Assembly (NCBI RefSeq): GCF_016801865.2
Contig: NC_068937.1
Span: forward strand, 96,225,278 to 96,289,277
Source of the DNA: Culex pipiens pallens
Taxonomy: Eukaryota; Arthropoda; Insecta; Diptera; Culicidae
Direction: 5' to 3'
DNA: 64,000 bases
Shown: piece by piece, positions 1 to 10,742 of the stretch
How positions within the stretch are numbered: the first letter of the stretch is position 1
How the letters are laid out: each line of letters begins with the position of its first letter
Position numbers and translations under genes: made by a program
The notes under the pieces: model-generated
Databases searched by the model: none
What the model saw: only the letters and a program-made list of their open reading frames with translations
What the model was told of the DNA's origin: nothing

Positions 1-738
1 TAAACGAGGCAAATCACGAAATCAGCTAGTTTTAACCAACAAAGACTAATCAATAATTTTGCGATTTAATGTGTTGACATTTGAAAACATTCTAAATAGA
101 AGAAAAAAAATATCAAAAATATGTAGAAATCAGACAAAATTCTAGCCTAATTTCATTAAAATGGATTCCGTGAAACTGTGAAGATGTTTATCGGTTCCAA
201 TCTGGAAAACACAATCAGCGTGAGTAGCAAACAAAAAAAACACATGTCTGATACAAGATTTATTAATTCCAGCAGTGAAACTGTAGCGGTGACCCCCCGG
301 GATTTCAATATTCATGACGGCGAGCAACGGCTATAGTTAGGAAGAAGGACGGGGTGCCCAGTAGTGGCTACTAGTTTTGGGGATTTTTTTAAACGAATCT
401 GAAATTCGATAATCGGAAGCATATTCATCTAGTTGTGTGGTTGTTGTAGTTTTTTTTTCTCTCTTGAATATCATGAAACAATGCAATGTAACTTGTTTTT
501 TGACAAATAATTTTGATTTTTGGAACGTATTAATTTCTATCAATTTAAAATTTACCAAATCTTAATTGAACTTACATTTTTTTTATATTTTTGGTTGTTC
601 TGTGTTTTGTCTTAAGTATAAATTTATCAGAAAATGAAAAAAAAGTTGCAAGTTTGAAAAACAACTGACAAAGTTTGGAATTGCAAAACAAACTAAACTA
701 TGTTCGGAATTTTCTAGACATTTTATTGATTTTATATC
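1..738. other. AT-rich DNA, no gene recognised
   Basis: The stretch is AT-rich with many short homopolymers. Open frames here are under 75 codons and show no recognisable motif. I see no RNA gene or repeat structure. Confidence 0.6.
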
Positions 739-740
739 TA

Positions 741-923
741 CACGGAGAAAAAAGAGTTCCCAAAATCGTGAACAAGCGTTCATGAAAATGGGAACCACGA
801 ACAAAGTGTTCTAATGCCATGGTACGTTTTTCGAAATCGTACCATGAGATTTGAACACTTTGTTCGTGGTTCCCATTTTCATGAACGCTTGTTCACGATT
901 TTTGGAACTCTTTTTTCTCCGTG
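741..923. mobile_element. Palindromic MITE, 183 bp, TA target duplication
   Basis: The element starts CACGGAG and ends CTCCGTG and is flanked by TA on both sides (739-740 and 924-925). The two arms, about 85 bp each, are nearly perfect reverse complements around a short loop near 829-838. The arm contains the word GAACAAGCGTTCATGAAAA and its complement. There is no coding capacity. TA duplication with terminal inverted repeats is the signature of Tc1/mariner-mobilised MITEs, so the transposase must come from elsewhere. A transcript through it would fold into a long hairpin. Confidence 0.85.
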
Positions 924-1081
924 TAGACAAGTTATTTACGACAGAACAATTCTATATTTTTAAATAAAATTAAAAAAATTAGGTTGTCCAGTTTGGAATA
1001 TTTTTAATATTTTACCTTACTTAAATTGTATATTTCACTTCTGATCGAAATTATAAAAAAAAGAGAAAATCCTTAAAGAAA

Positions 1082-2521
1082 AAACCCGATTTAATATCAC
1101 CAGAGGTGAAATAGAGCCTTTCTTACAAAATTATGAAACTCCGCGAAATATATTGGTGTAATTAATTTTTCAGAAACATAATGATACCACCCAGTGAGAA
1201 TTTGACCTAAAGCTTCGAATGTAAACCTCAAATGCAATGTTTTTTTTAATTTCAGAGGTACATTATTTGTCGCAAGATGTTTAAATTTAATTAAGAAAAA
1301 CATATTGGATTGAAATTATTAGAAAAAAAATAAAGGGTACTCAGTCTTTATTGTTAGTCTATGATTAACTTAAAAAATATGTATCGATATTGCACTTTGT
1401 CGATCTATTATGAGAAGCCAGAAAGAACACTTTCACGCGCATCGTAAAACGCGCAAGCGTAAAAGCGCTGGCGTTGAGGCTTCGACTTGATGACTTGTCG
1501 AGCTTTCGAGTGAGAACGGGTCGGGACTTCGAATTTGATGTTCATTATATGATTTTGTATAAATCCAAAAATTTAATAGGAAAAAATAGGGTAAAAATAA
1601 GACGAAAAACACTAAAATGGCTATATCTCTGGAAATACATTTAGGAAAAGCTTCAAATTTTGGGCCCAAGCATTTTATGGCGCATGTTTTCGAATGGCTT
1701 TTTGTTTGAAACTGAATTCGTTTAATTTGATAGTGTTATCTGTAAAATAGTCCAAAAAATACCTCTAAAAATGGCTTTGACCACATTTACTGGTCGAAAA
1801 TTGTGAATCGAAAAATAAAATGTTCGTCTCCGACCCCACGGCTACAGATCTGATTTATAAAAATTGTGGGTTTTACGAGCGGTTTTCCAGTGATGGAAGA
1901 CACAAATTTTTAAGAGCGGATACAGACATCGCTCATGTATTTCAGAAAAAAGAGCTCTCAAAAATCAGACTTTGAGTTCCGGGTTTCGGGCCAAAATTCA
2001 ATCGAAAGAGCGCATCTAAACCTTCAATTTAGTAATAGGATTTTTTCCTGGGACGAATCATCGCCGTGCACGATTTTTTTTAGATTTCTGAAAAAAGCGT
2101 TATTTCAAAAGAAAACCTTAAACCTTTCTTTTGTAAGAAAGGCAAAAACTTACTTTTCTTGTCAAACATTGCTGAAAAAGTAGTTTATACAACAAGTTTC
2201 AAAAAGTAATCATTCTTGGGAAAATGGGAAAAATGCACAAAGTTTATCATAGACTAACATTGAAGACTGAGTACCATTTTTTCTAATAATGTTAATCCAA
2301 TATGTTTTTCTTAGTTAAATATGATTATCTTGCTACCCATCTGAAATTAAAAAAAGGCATTCGAGATTTAGCTTAGAAATATTCGAAGCTTTAGGTCAAA
2401 TTCTCACTGGGTTGGTACCATTATGTTTGTGAAAAATTAATTGCACCAATATTTTTGTCGGAGTTTCATCATTTTGTAAGAAAGGCTCTATTTCACCTCT
2501 TGGTGATATTAAATCGGGTTT
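1082..2521. mobile_element. Foldback DNA element with ~285-bp inverted repeats
   Basis: The left end (AAACCCGATTTAATATCACC) is the reverse complement of the right end at about 2502-2521. Similarity between arms continues through about 1370 on the left and from about 2240 on the right, with scattered mismatches and small indels. The middle (1371-2240) has no transposase-like reading frame. This is a non-autonomous foldback or large MITE of about 1.44 kb. The target duplication is not clear. Arm divergence suggests an older insertion than the 741-923 MITE. Confidence 0.8.
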
Positions 2522-2603
2522 AGATTTTGAAGTTGTAAAAAAATGTAGACTCAAGTTTGCATTAAAAAAAAAACAAAAAACACTGTTCCTTTAAAAAACG
2601 TCT

Positions 2604-3115
2604 TTTGGCGGCAGAATATTTCTCCATATTTCTCTATGGCTCAAAAGTTGCTATTTTTTGCCCCCTAAAACATATAAAAAAATTCAAAAATCAAATAATA
2701 TGGATTTCGGAAAATTGAGTTTTTGTCCGTGTACCGTCATTTAGCGAGTCATCAGTTTTAGCAATGTTGCAGCCTAATATTTCGATAATTTTGGGTGAAA
2801 TCGGTTAGACCATATTCAGAGCAACAAAATAAATACATTCATTTCCTAGTTTGAAGCTTTAGTTCCGATTCACCCCAGTTGACGGTTCCTATTTTTTTTC
2901 TAAATAGTCCTGATCAATACCTACAACTTTGCCGAAGACACCTAATCGATCAGAGGATTCTTTCAAAAGTTACAGATTTTCGAGTATTTACGTACCATTG
3001 ATGTATGGACAGCTGCTAAAATTGTATGGAGCCTTGTATGGCTTCTTTGGTCATATGGAAGGACCCCACAAAGTTTTTACCAAATAAAACAATTTAAATA
3101 AAATCTATTTACAGT
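2604..3115. mobile_element. Truncated family A palindrome fragment
   Basis: Segments here match the right arm of the family A palindrome seen complete at 24367-26300. Shared features are the GGCGGCAGA word, 'CTCTATGGCTCAAAAGTTGC', the 'TACAACTTTGCCGAAGACACC' region and the final 'TGGCTTCTTTGGTCATA' motif. The copy is diverged, lacks the opposite arm and is interrupted by a small MITE at 2734-2885. It is a degraded relic. Confidence 0.75.
2734..2885. mobile_element. Small MITE (CCGTCA ends) inside the family A fragment
   Basis: The insertion begins CCGTCA right after TA (2732-2733) and ends TGACGG at 2885, followed by TT, probably a mutated TA. Intact family A copies read straight across this point (GTGTACC then TATTTTTTTC), so the interruption is visible by comparison. 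The ends resemble those of the 628-bp MITE at 42854-43481. Confidence 0.7.
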
Positions 3116-3196
3116 TTTGCGCAGTTAAATATTTTGTGGAAAAATAAATCGAATTTAGAAACGCGATATTTTTCTAAAATCAATGATATTTAATCT

Positions 3197-3227
<31 letters not shown>

Positions 3228-3570
3228 TCGACGGTTTTGTTCGAACGCGAATCAATTCAATACGGAGCGTCAGATCGAGGTGCTCTTTGTTGCGTTGGGT
3301 TCGTATAAGCCCAAGGAAGGTTCTTACGCCAAAAAGTTACAACTTTGGCCACTCTGGAACCGATTCCGGAAAATCTGCAGATTGTATGGGAAAAGCTGCG
3401 TAAAATCAAATTTGATCACAGGAGGCTGAATAAGCAAACAAGCTAAAAACGTCAACAAGTGAAAAAAGACAAGACGAAGTTTGTAGGGTTAGGCTTGTAT
3501 TCTATAATTTTGCTGAGGACACCAATTTTTTTTTTGTAAATCAATACTCAGTTTTTTTTGTAAATCAATA
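3115..3570. repeat. AT-rich spacer with (TA)n microsatellite
   Basis: A TA dinucleotide run lies at about 3198-3222. The remainder (3223-3540) is somewhat less AT-rich but has no long frame. Two copies of GTAAATCAATA lie at 3536-3546 and 3560-3570. The second is the 5' copy of the RTE target duplication. Confidence 0.7.
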
Positions 3571-6500
3571 GGTCAGCGAACGACTGGACAACGCGTACCA
3601 TAGGTACTTCGAGTACCGTAGGTATAAAATAGACCCACCAAGTGGTCCTTTAGCCTCTTGTTCAGTAACTCCGATACCCTGGCCTCCCCGCGGCGCTGGC
3701 CGGGATACTAGTAACCATTGGAGAGATCGGGTAACCAACCCCGGTGGGAACTTTGGTAGTATGCTGACAGGGTAAGGGGGGCTCCACCCTCTTCGGAGGG
3801 TGTAGCTGTACCGTTAGGCTTCGAGACAAAAGTCCCCGTTACGGTGTCGAGAGAAAACCGCAGCTGGGTCCCGGAAGCTGCAAGGTGGCAGCCCCACCCC
3901 GAGACTAGGTATTCGCAGCCCTGGTTAGGCGGCATACCGAAGCGAAACACCAACTCAGAAAAACAAAAGAAGAAATTCAGGACGGATAAATCGGCATCAG
4001 ACCAGGCGATGTAAAAAGGACAACGATTGGAAACTCGGTACTTGGAACGTTCGAACTCTCCAAGATCCTGCACGTGCTGGCCTTCTTGCCCGGGAGCTGC
4101 ACAAGCTGAACGTGCATGTGGCCGCCATCCAGGAAGTTCGATGGCCCGGTCATGGAGAGCGAGAATTCACGGCGGTGGACCCCATCGCCAACACCTCTTT
4201 CAAGTACCACATCTACTACAGTGGCGGCGAAAAGGCGATGCACGGAGTCGGTTTCGTAGTGATTGGGGATCAGAAGAACCGAGTCATCAAGTGGAAGGTG
4301 GTGAATGACCGGATCTGCGTGTTGAGAATAAAGGGCAAATTCTTCAACTACAGCCTGATCAACATCTACGCGCCGACGAACGACAAGCCCGATGACGATA
4401 AAGACGCTTTCTACGAGCGTCTCGACAAGACCTATGGAGAGTGCCCAAGACACGACGTGAAGATAGTCATCGGAGACGCAAACGCGCAGGTCGGAAGGGA
4501 AGCCTTCTTCCATCCTGTCATCGGCAAGGAGAGCCTTCATCCTCGCACGAATGACAACGGCCTACGTTTGGTCAATTTCGCCGCAGCCAGAGGAATGGCT
4601 ATCTGTAGCACCTTCTTTGCGCGCATGAACATTCGGAAGCACACCTGGCGACACCCGAATGGCGAATCGTGCACACAAATCGATCACGTTTTGGTGGATG
4701 GTCGACACTTCTCGGACGTGATGGACGTCCGATCGTACAGAGGACCGAACATCGACTCTGATCACTTCCTGGTAGCGTGCAAGATCCGAGCTAGGCTGTC
4801 GAACGTGTTGACCCCGCGGACTGCGAGGATAGCGCGGTTGAACGTCCAGTGCCTCGCGAGCAGCGACGTTGCTGCAGAGTACAGTCGGAAGCTCGACGAG
4901 CGGATCAACGAGGACGCGCCTACGGGTAACCTGGACGAGCAATGGGGAGCCCTCCAAAGCATCGTCAACACAACGGCTACCGAAGTGATCGGCACGACCA
5001 GAGGACGCAAACCCAAAGGGTGGTTCGATGCGGAGTGCCAGCGAGTGACGGACGAGAAGAACGAGGCCAGGAAGCGTATGCTGGTGAAGGGTACGCGCCG
5101 AAACTGTGAGCGATACAGTGAGTTACGAAGAGCAGAGAAACGAATCCACCGCCGAAAAGAACGGGAGTACGACGAAACGGTACTCGCCGAAGCGGAAGCA
5201 CAGTACAACGCGAACGATAAGCGGAGGTTTTACGCAACTGTCAACGGTGTAAGAAGGAAAACCACGTTTTCCCCTGTGATGTGCAACGACACGGAAGGCA
5301 ACCTGTTGACAGACAAGACTGCGGTGGCTGCTAGGTGGAAGGAGGAAGATGGAAAAGCTGTGGACCCGCCTACGTTGGAGGAAGTAGCTAAGGCTGTTAA
5401 AGAGCTCAAGAACGGGAAATCCGCGGGAAAGGACGGACTTCCGGCCGAACTTTTCAAGCACGGGAGTACGCGGATGACCGAGATTCTGCACCAAATCATC
5501 CTACGCATTTGGTGCGAAGAACAGCTTCCGACCGACTGGTTAGACGGGCTCGTCACCCCAATCTACAAGAAAGGGCAAAGACTCGATTGTGCCAACTATC
5601 GAGGCATCACAATCCTCACAATCACAATCCGCGTCCTGTGGAGCAAGCTGAGACCGATGACCGAGACCTTTGTCGGCGAATACCAGTGCGGTTTTCGAGC
5701 GGGTCGGTCAACGACGGATCAGATGTTCACTCTGCGACAAATCCTCGACAAGTTCCGGGAGTACAACCTGCAAACACACCATTTGTTCATCGACTTCAAG
5801 GCGGCGTACGATTCAGTCAAAAGAAACGAACTTTGGAAAATTATGCTAGAACACGGCTTTCCGGCGAAGCTAATAAGACTGATTCGTGCAACGCTCGACG
5901 GAGCAAAATCAAGCGTGCGAATAGCTAACGAGACATCAGAAGCTTTCGTTACGTTGGATGGATTGAAGCAGGGCGATGCTCTCTCGAACTTACTGTTCAT
6001 CATAGCGTTGGAGGGTGCTGCTCGAAGGGCAGGCGTGCAAAGAAACGGAACACTCATCACTAAATCGCACATGCTGCTTGGATACGCTGACGACATCGAC
6101 ATCATTGGTATCGACCGTCGTTCAGTGGAGGAGGCGTTCGTCCCTTTCAAGCGGGAAGCTGCGAAGATCGGACTGACCATCAACACTGCCAAGACCAAGT
6201 ATCTGGTTGCTGGCAGAGCGCGCGGCAGTGCAGGTGTTTCGGAGGTGGAAATAGATGGAGAAAGATATGAGGTGGTGGATGAATTTGTATATCTTGGTAC
6301 ACTCGTGACGTGCGACAACGATGTGAGCTGCGAAGTGAAACGGCGGATTAGTGCTGCAAACAGGGCCTTCTACGGTCTTCGTAGCCAGCTAAGGTCCCGC
6401 AGCCTAAGGACGCCTACGAAAATCACGCTGTACAGGACCTTGATACTCCCTGTAGCTCTTTACAGTCACGAGTCGTGGACGCTAAAGGAGGCTGACCAGA

Positions 6501-6898
6501 GAGCACTTGGGGTCTTTGAGCGGAGAATCCTGCGTTCTATCTTCGGCGGCAAGCAAGTAGGAGACCGGTGGCGCAGGCGCATGAATTTCGAGTTGTACCA
6601 AGACTACAAACATGCTGATATCGTAAAAGCCATCAAGCACGACAGGCTGAAGTGGGCTGGACATGTAGCCAGAATGTCGGACGAGCGGGCGGCTAAAACG
6701 ATATTCAGCAGCGAACCTGGACGCGGTCGTCGGCTTCATGGAAGGCCTCGTACGCGTTGGCTGTGTGCAGTCGACGAAGATGCAAGAGCAGCCAACATTG
6801 TAGGCGACTGGAGACGAGCGGCCCAAGATCGAGCATCCTGGAAATCTTCGATTAGTTCAGCGTTGGGTCGATAGACCTGTTGCTGATAAAGTAAGTAA
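3571..6898 (+). mobile_element. RTE-clade LINE, near full length
   Basis: The unit consists of a GC-rich leader (3571 to about 4000), one long endonuclease/reverse-transcriptase frame ending at 6874, a very short 3' UTR and a tail of GTAA repeats (6891-6900). GTAAATCAATA occurs immediately before it (3560-3570) and at its end (6899-6909), giving an 11-bp target duplication that overlaps the tail. A single APE-type endonuclease plus RT protein, a tiny 3' UTR and a short tandem 3' tail are hallmarks of the RTE clade. Base composition is clearly more GC-rich than the flanks. I cannot define an ORF1 in the leader. Confidence 0.88.
4031..6874 (+). CDS. RTE ORF2: APE endonuclease + reverse transcriptase
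   Basis: This is the retrotransposition enzyme: it nicks target DNA and reverse-transcribes the element RNA at the nick. The first ATG in frame is at 4112 (920 codons), but the endonuclease motif WNVRTL lies upstream at about 4040-4060 in the same frame. The frame is open back to a TAG at 3926-3928 with no ATG, so translation probably starts at a non-AUG codon or by reinitiation. Numbering from the 4112 Met: QEVRW 7-11, NIYAPTND 84-91, GDANAQVG 121-128, IDHVLVDGRH 190-199 and SDHFLVACK 216-224 cover the endonuclease. RT motifs are YKKG 485-488, FIDFKAAYDS 559-568, GLKQGDALS 617-625 and YADD 658-661. The C-terminal part keeps the GGKQVGDRWRRR and LKWAGHVARM blocks. There are no internal stops. 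The spacer before EDGKAVDPP (about 410) and the segment after NYRGIT (about 500) look shorter than in relatives I recall, suggesting small in-frame deletions (inference). Confidence 0.88.
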   Translation, partial: KLGTWNVRTLQDPARAGLLARELHKLNVHVAAIQEVRWPGHGEREFTAVDPIANTSFKYHIYYSGGEKAMHGVGFVVIGDQKNRVIKWKVVNDRICVLRIKGKFFNYSLINIYAPTNDKPDDDKDAFYERLDKTYGECPRHDVKIVIGDANAQVGREAFFHPVIGKESLHPRTNDNGLRLVNFAAARGMAICSTFFARMNIRKHTWRHPNGESCTQIDHVLVDGRHFSDVMDVRSYRGPNIDSDHFLVACKIRARLSNVLTPRTARIARLNVQCLASSDVAAEYSRKLDERINEDAPTGNLDEQWGALQSIVNTTATEVIGTTRGRKPKGWFDAECQRVTDEKNEARKRMLVKGTRRNCERYSELRRAEKRIHRRKEREYDETVLAEAEAQYNANDKRRFYATVNGVRRKTTFSPVMCNDTEGNLLTDKTAVAARWKEEDGKAVDPPTLEEVAKAVKELKNGKSAGKDGLPAELFKHGSTRMTEILHQIILRIWCEEQLPTDWLDGLVTPIYKKGQRLDCANYRGITILTITIRVLWSKLRPMTETFVGEYQCGFRAGRSTTDQMFTLRQILDKFREYNLQTHHLFIDFKAAYDSVKRNELWKIMLEHGFPAKLIRLIRATLDGAKSSVRIANETSEAFVTLDGLKQGDALSNLLFIIALEGAARRAGVQRNGTLITKSHMLLGYADDIDIIGIDRRSVEEAFVPFKREAAKIGLTINTAKTKYLVAGRARGSAGVSEVEIDGERYEVVDEFVYLGTLVTCDNDVSCEVKRRISAANRAFYGLRSQLRSRSLRTPTKITLYRTLILPVALYSHESWTLKEADQRALGVFERRILRSIFGGKQVGDRWRRRMNFELYQDYKHADIVKAIKHDRLKWAGHVARMSDERAAKTIFSSEPGRGRRLHGRPRTRWLCAVDEDARAANIVGDWRRAAQDRASWKSSISSALGR

Positions 6899-6909
6899 GT
6901 AAATCAATA

Positions 6910-7655
6910 CTTTTCTCAGACAAGAAAAATCACTTAATCAAATCCCGCCAAAGACAACTAATCGAAAGTGTTCACAGGCAAAAAACGCAAAAATAACAAC
7001 CAAACTCAGCAAAAACAACCGTCACAGCAAATACCGATAATTCCATTCAGAACGCTGATTCCGCCATTATTTCCGAAACGCCGCGTGGGGACGCCGGCGG
7101 AATTAAATTTTAGTTTCGCTTATTTTTTTTTTTGTGTGTGGCTCGCATCACGAATCGAAAAAGGAAAATTTAAAGGTTAGTCTGCGTTGGTTGGTATAGT
7201 TGGCTACGTGCCACTCTTGACGGATCTCGAGCTTTGGCATATTCAGAGCGTGTGCTGTCAAAATTTGGATAGCAAGATGAGTAAGAGGAAGAAGAAGACT
7301 GCATTCAAGCCGATTAAAATTCACCGAACGTCAAATGACTTTATAATCAGTTGGTTGGGTGGGGAATTAGTCAGGTGGATTTGCTCACTTAAGGTGGGGT
7401 GCATTCCTGGCCAAATTGTGGCCCATGGTCGTGATTCAGCATTGCAAGGTCCTCGCTTAACAAGCCAATAAAGGTGATAAGCGCTGATGCACGATGCATT
7501 TGTTTGGAAGAGAGATGGGATGCGAAGGTGATTTGCAGTTTATTTTTTGTTGGTTTTGGAGGGAATTTGCAACATTGTTTGAATGTGAGTTTGACGTCGA
7601 TTTGAGCTTAAATATAATTATATTTTTTAATGTTCTTTTGAAATCATATAAAAAA
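6910..7655. other. Unique DNA, no gene recognised
   Basis: The stretch has moderate GC and is non-repetitive as far as I can see. A 94-codon frame on + at 7187-7471 has no recognisable domain and no supporting splice or start context. Confidence 0.5.
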
Positions 7656-7659
7656 CAAA

Positions 7660-7706
7660 TGTTGATCCCTGATCATAAATCCGAGGTTCTTGTGACGGAG
7701 CCATAG
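7660..7706. repeat. Short relic of the family C foldback
   Basis: Words such as 'CCCTGATCA', 'AATCCGAGGT' and 'GTGACGGAG' appear in the same order as in the foldback at 37198-38614 (about 37290-37340). Only about 45 bp remain. Confidence 0.5.
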
Positions 7707-9100
7707 ATTTTTCTCACTTTTTTCAGCTTCCCAAACACCTATCAAGTCATGTATCGATTACACCCTCGGGGTGTCGCTGTCAGCAAGAATAACCCATGAT
7801 GACGATCCCCGTCATCATCATCACTCTCTTCAGGGCTTCATAAACCCGCCAGAGGGGGCCACTTATCTCTCAGCAACCCTTTATTTGCACACTCACTTTG
7901 CGCGTTCTAATTGAAATATAAATGCAGTTTAGTGCTCTGCTTCTTGGAAGGGCAGATACACATTCCTCTACAATAGTTCCAACATGGCCTGTCTTGTTCC
8001 CGCGTGTGTCCATCTATCAGCGCTTCAGAACCATTGGCTACCGTTTTGTTGAAATGCACATTCCTTGTCAGCAGATAAACTTGTTGCCACCAAGGCACGG
8101 TGAGGTTCGTCGCTTATCGCCACCCAGCTCTTTTGATACGCACAACGTCTGGTGGTGTCTCCGTGTGCCATTCCTTGCTGGACTCGACGGAGGAGGCGAA
8201 TGAACTCTTGCAGAATGCACACCTTCCCGTGCACATCAGCTGGACATTCCGACGAGGTCCACGCGAGCATTTCTCACTCTAATGAAGTTTTAACGATTTC
8301 TTTGGCTTTGCTTCGGTCGTTCCTTCAGCTCATCCCGTAACTTTAGACGGTCAGCATTCCCGGGACGCTGAACATGTGAGAAATTAACTGTTCTTAAATG
8401 AACAAATGAGCTTGCAGTTTTTACTCTTCAACCACTTTTTTTTTTTTTAATTCTGCTAAGTGGATTGATTTTGGCGTGTTGACAGCCGACACATGGGCAA
8501 GATTTATGTCGATTACCTGCTAATTTATTGCGATTCTTAATTTCTCGCCCGGTTAACCGGTCCCTCCGAAGGGTAGAAAGGGGACTTCAACCGTCCATAT
8601 CGATGAGTCAATATGGAATCGTGAACGAGAGTTCCTTTGAACCTGGTCCAGTTCATCTTACAAACAGTAGTCTCCATGGTCAAGAAGCAAACCATAAATT
8701 TCCGCTTCCAAAGCTGGAATTAATTTTAACATTTTTATCAGCTCATTTTGAATCGCGCGCTGCCTAGTCTGTTTGAATTTAGACCCAGGTGATAAATGGC
8801 CAATGAACCGATAAATATCACGTGGTTCGGACACTAAAACGAACACCAAAATAAATAAATAAAAAAATGTCCCCCCTGCTGCTGCGGTCAAGATGAATGT
8901 GGTAAGTGGCAGTGACTCTCCCGCGGATCCTAACGTGTTAACAAGCCGTGAAATTATGATAGCTTAATTTATGGACGCGAAATGGTGGTGGTTTGTGCGT
9001 TTTGATAGGCTTAATCAGTGAGTGAGCTTTGTGAATGCTTGTTTAGAGGAGATTAGCATTAGTCATAGCTGTTGTGTGATAATTTGATTAAAATTTGAAT
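7707..9100. other. Unique DNA, no gene recognised
   Basis: The sequence is relatively GC-balanced, without tandem or inverted structure. Several overlapping frames of 60-93 codons lie at 7907-8340. They occupy both strands and resemble no known family. Confidence 0.5.
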
Positions 9101-9215
9101 TGAATTCAACACGAGTTGCAGATTCACCTCCAATGGTCGTCAGTTCGAATCCCGGGGTGAATGGGAACTTAAGTGTAAAAAGTAGTTTGCCAATGCAATG
9201 CTGTTGAACTTTATT
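9101..9215 (+). mobile_element. SINE fragment (second tRNA-like module plus body)
   Basis: The B-box core GGTCGTCAGTTCGAATCCCG and the following 'GTGTAAAAAG...GTTTGC' and 'GCAATGCTGT' words match the SINE at 54977-55395. This copy is 5' truncated and internally deleted, joining the GTTTGC and GCAATGCTG blocks that are about 90 bp apart in the full copy. Confidence 0.7.
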
Positions 9216-9579
9216 ATACCTTTCGTTATCGAAGATTGTTACCGACCTGAAATGATAAGAAAACGATATATGATTAGATTTTGATAGTTAAAATTTAAAT
9301 AAAAAAAACACTCTATAAGAAAATGAACACATGCAATAGCGTATACTGCAGCAAAATTTTAATAAAATTGGGTTTTTATACAGTATGTAAAAAAAGTATT
9401 TACACCCCTTAGGCACTGTGCACATATTGTGATGAAACATCTAAACAATTTAATGTTGACAGAAACCTAGTACTACGTTTTGTTCAGAAACTCATGCCAG
9501 ACATTTTGCTACAAAAAGCTCATGAAAAGATGATTTCTATAAAAAGTTATATAACAAATACTTTTACGAAAATAAAAAA

Positions 9580-9632
9580 GGTGCAAAAAAAGGTGCAAAA
9601 AAAGGTGCAAAAAAAGGTGCAAAAAAAGGTGC
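9580..9632. repeat. 12-bp tandem repeat (GGTGCAAAAAAA)
   Basis: Four full units and a partial fifth lie at the junction between the foldback arm and the SINE. The opposite arm of the foldback (near 11430-11450) holds a single GGTGCAAAAAAA equivalent, so the array expanded after or during the SINE insertion. Confidence 0.85.
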
Positions 9633-9864
9633 GGACCGCGCACTGGATTCACAATGCAGAGGTCGCTGGTTCGAATCCCGCGGCGGGCGCTCTAAAATTC
9701 TTTGTGTAAATATGGGTATTCGGCGCCGTCGCTCCGTGCCATACTTTCATACACTTAGGAGCCCAGGGCGGCGAAGTCCTTGTAGATAAAAAGGAAGACA
9801 CTAGTGGTTGGTACTAGCAATGGTGGCCGATAGCTATAAAGTCAACTTCGTTTTTCGTTTTTTC
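9628..9864 (+). mobile_element. tRNA-headed SINE in the foldback arm
   Basis: The sequence opens with a tRNA-like module whose B box reads GGTTCGAATCC at about 9669-9679, followed by a non-coding body ending in a T-rich tail (9850-9863). GCAAAAAAA flanks it at 9619-9627 and 9865-9873, a 9-bp target duplication. Its absence from the complementary foldback arm confirms it is an insertion. Confidence 0.75.
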
Positions 9865-10742
9865 GCAAAAAAAGTTTGTACACCTTTCGAAAAATTAACA
9901 TAAATAATGTTATTTGTTGACAAATCACCATAAATCCAGTCTCCCAACTCCAAATAGGCATCCTTGACTGATTAAAAAAATAATTTGGATTGAATATAAA
10001 CTTTACTAACTACTTAGTATAAAAGTTTTTATAACTCTGGAAATTCTATATAAAACTTATCTAAACTTAATTTTGCAAACTTTTAATTCAACTAAATGTC
10101 AATATATGACCATAGAATTGCTAAATAAACATTTTGGAGTGGGTATAACACCGTTTTGGGGGTATTAGTATCGATAGAGTAGATTTTTCATTGGAATTTC
10201 GTACCAACCCGGAAATTCGTCGTCGGAAAATCTGCCGGCATCCGAACCGGTCCAAGATTCACAAGTCAACTTATGTGGAATCGGAAAGGGCATAAAATTT
10301 CCGATCTTTTGATACCCATACATCTAGGTTTTCTATAAAACCCCCGTTTTTAAATACCTAGGTAAACACGTTGTTATGGTTTCGTTTGAGCAACCTGCCA
10401 AAAATGTATGGAATTTCGTAATTATTCTATCTATTTTATTCTATCGATACAAATACCCCCAAAACGGTGTTATACCCACTCCAAAATGTTTATTTAGCAA
10501 TTCTATGGTCATATATTGACATTTAGTTGAATTAAAAGTTTGCAAAATTAAGTTTAGATAAGTTTTATATAGAATTTCCAGAGTTATATAAACATTTAAA
10601 CTAAGTAGTTAGTAAAGTTTATATTCAATCCAAATTATTTTTTTAATCAGTCAAGGATGCCTATTTGGAGTTGGGAGACTGGATTTATGGTGATTTGTCA
10701 ACAAATAACATTATTTATGTTAATTTTTCGAAAGGTGTACAA

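Noticed and set aside
3708..5556. Minus-strand and alternative frames across the RTE element
   Set aside because: They are shadows of the GC-rich ORF2. Only the + frame carries the endonuclease and RT motifs in order.
7187..7471. 94-codon frame with a basic KRKKK stretch
   Set aside because: It is too short and resembles no family I recognise. The basic stretch comes from an AAGAGGAAGAAG run.
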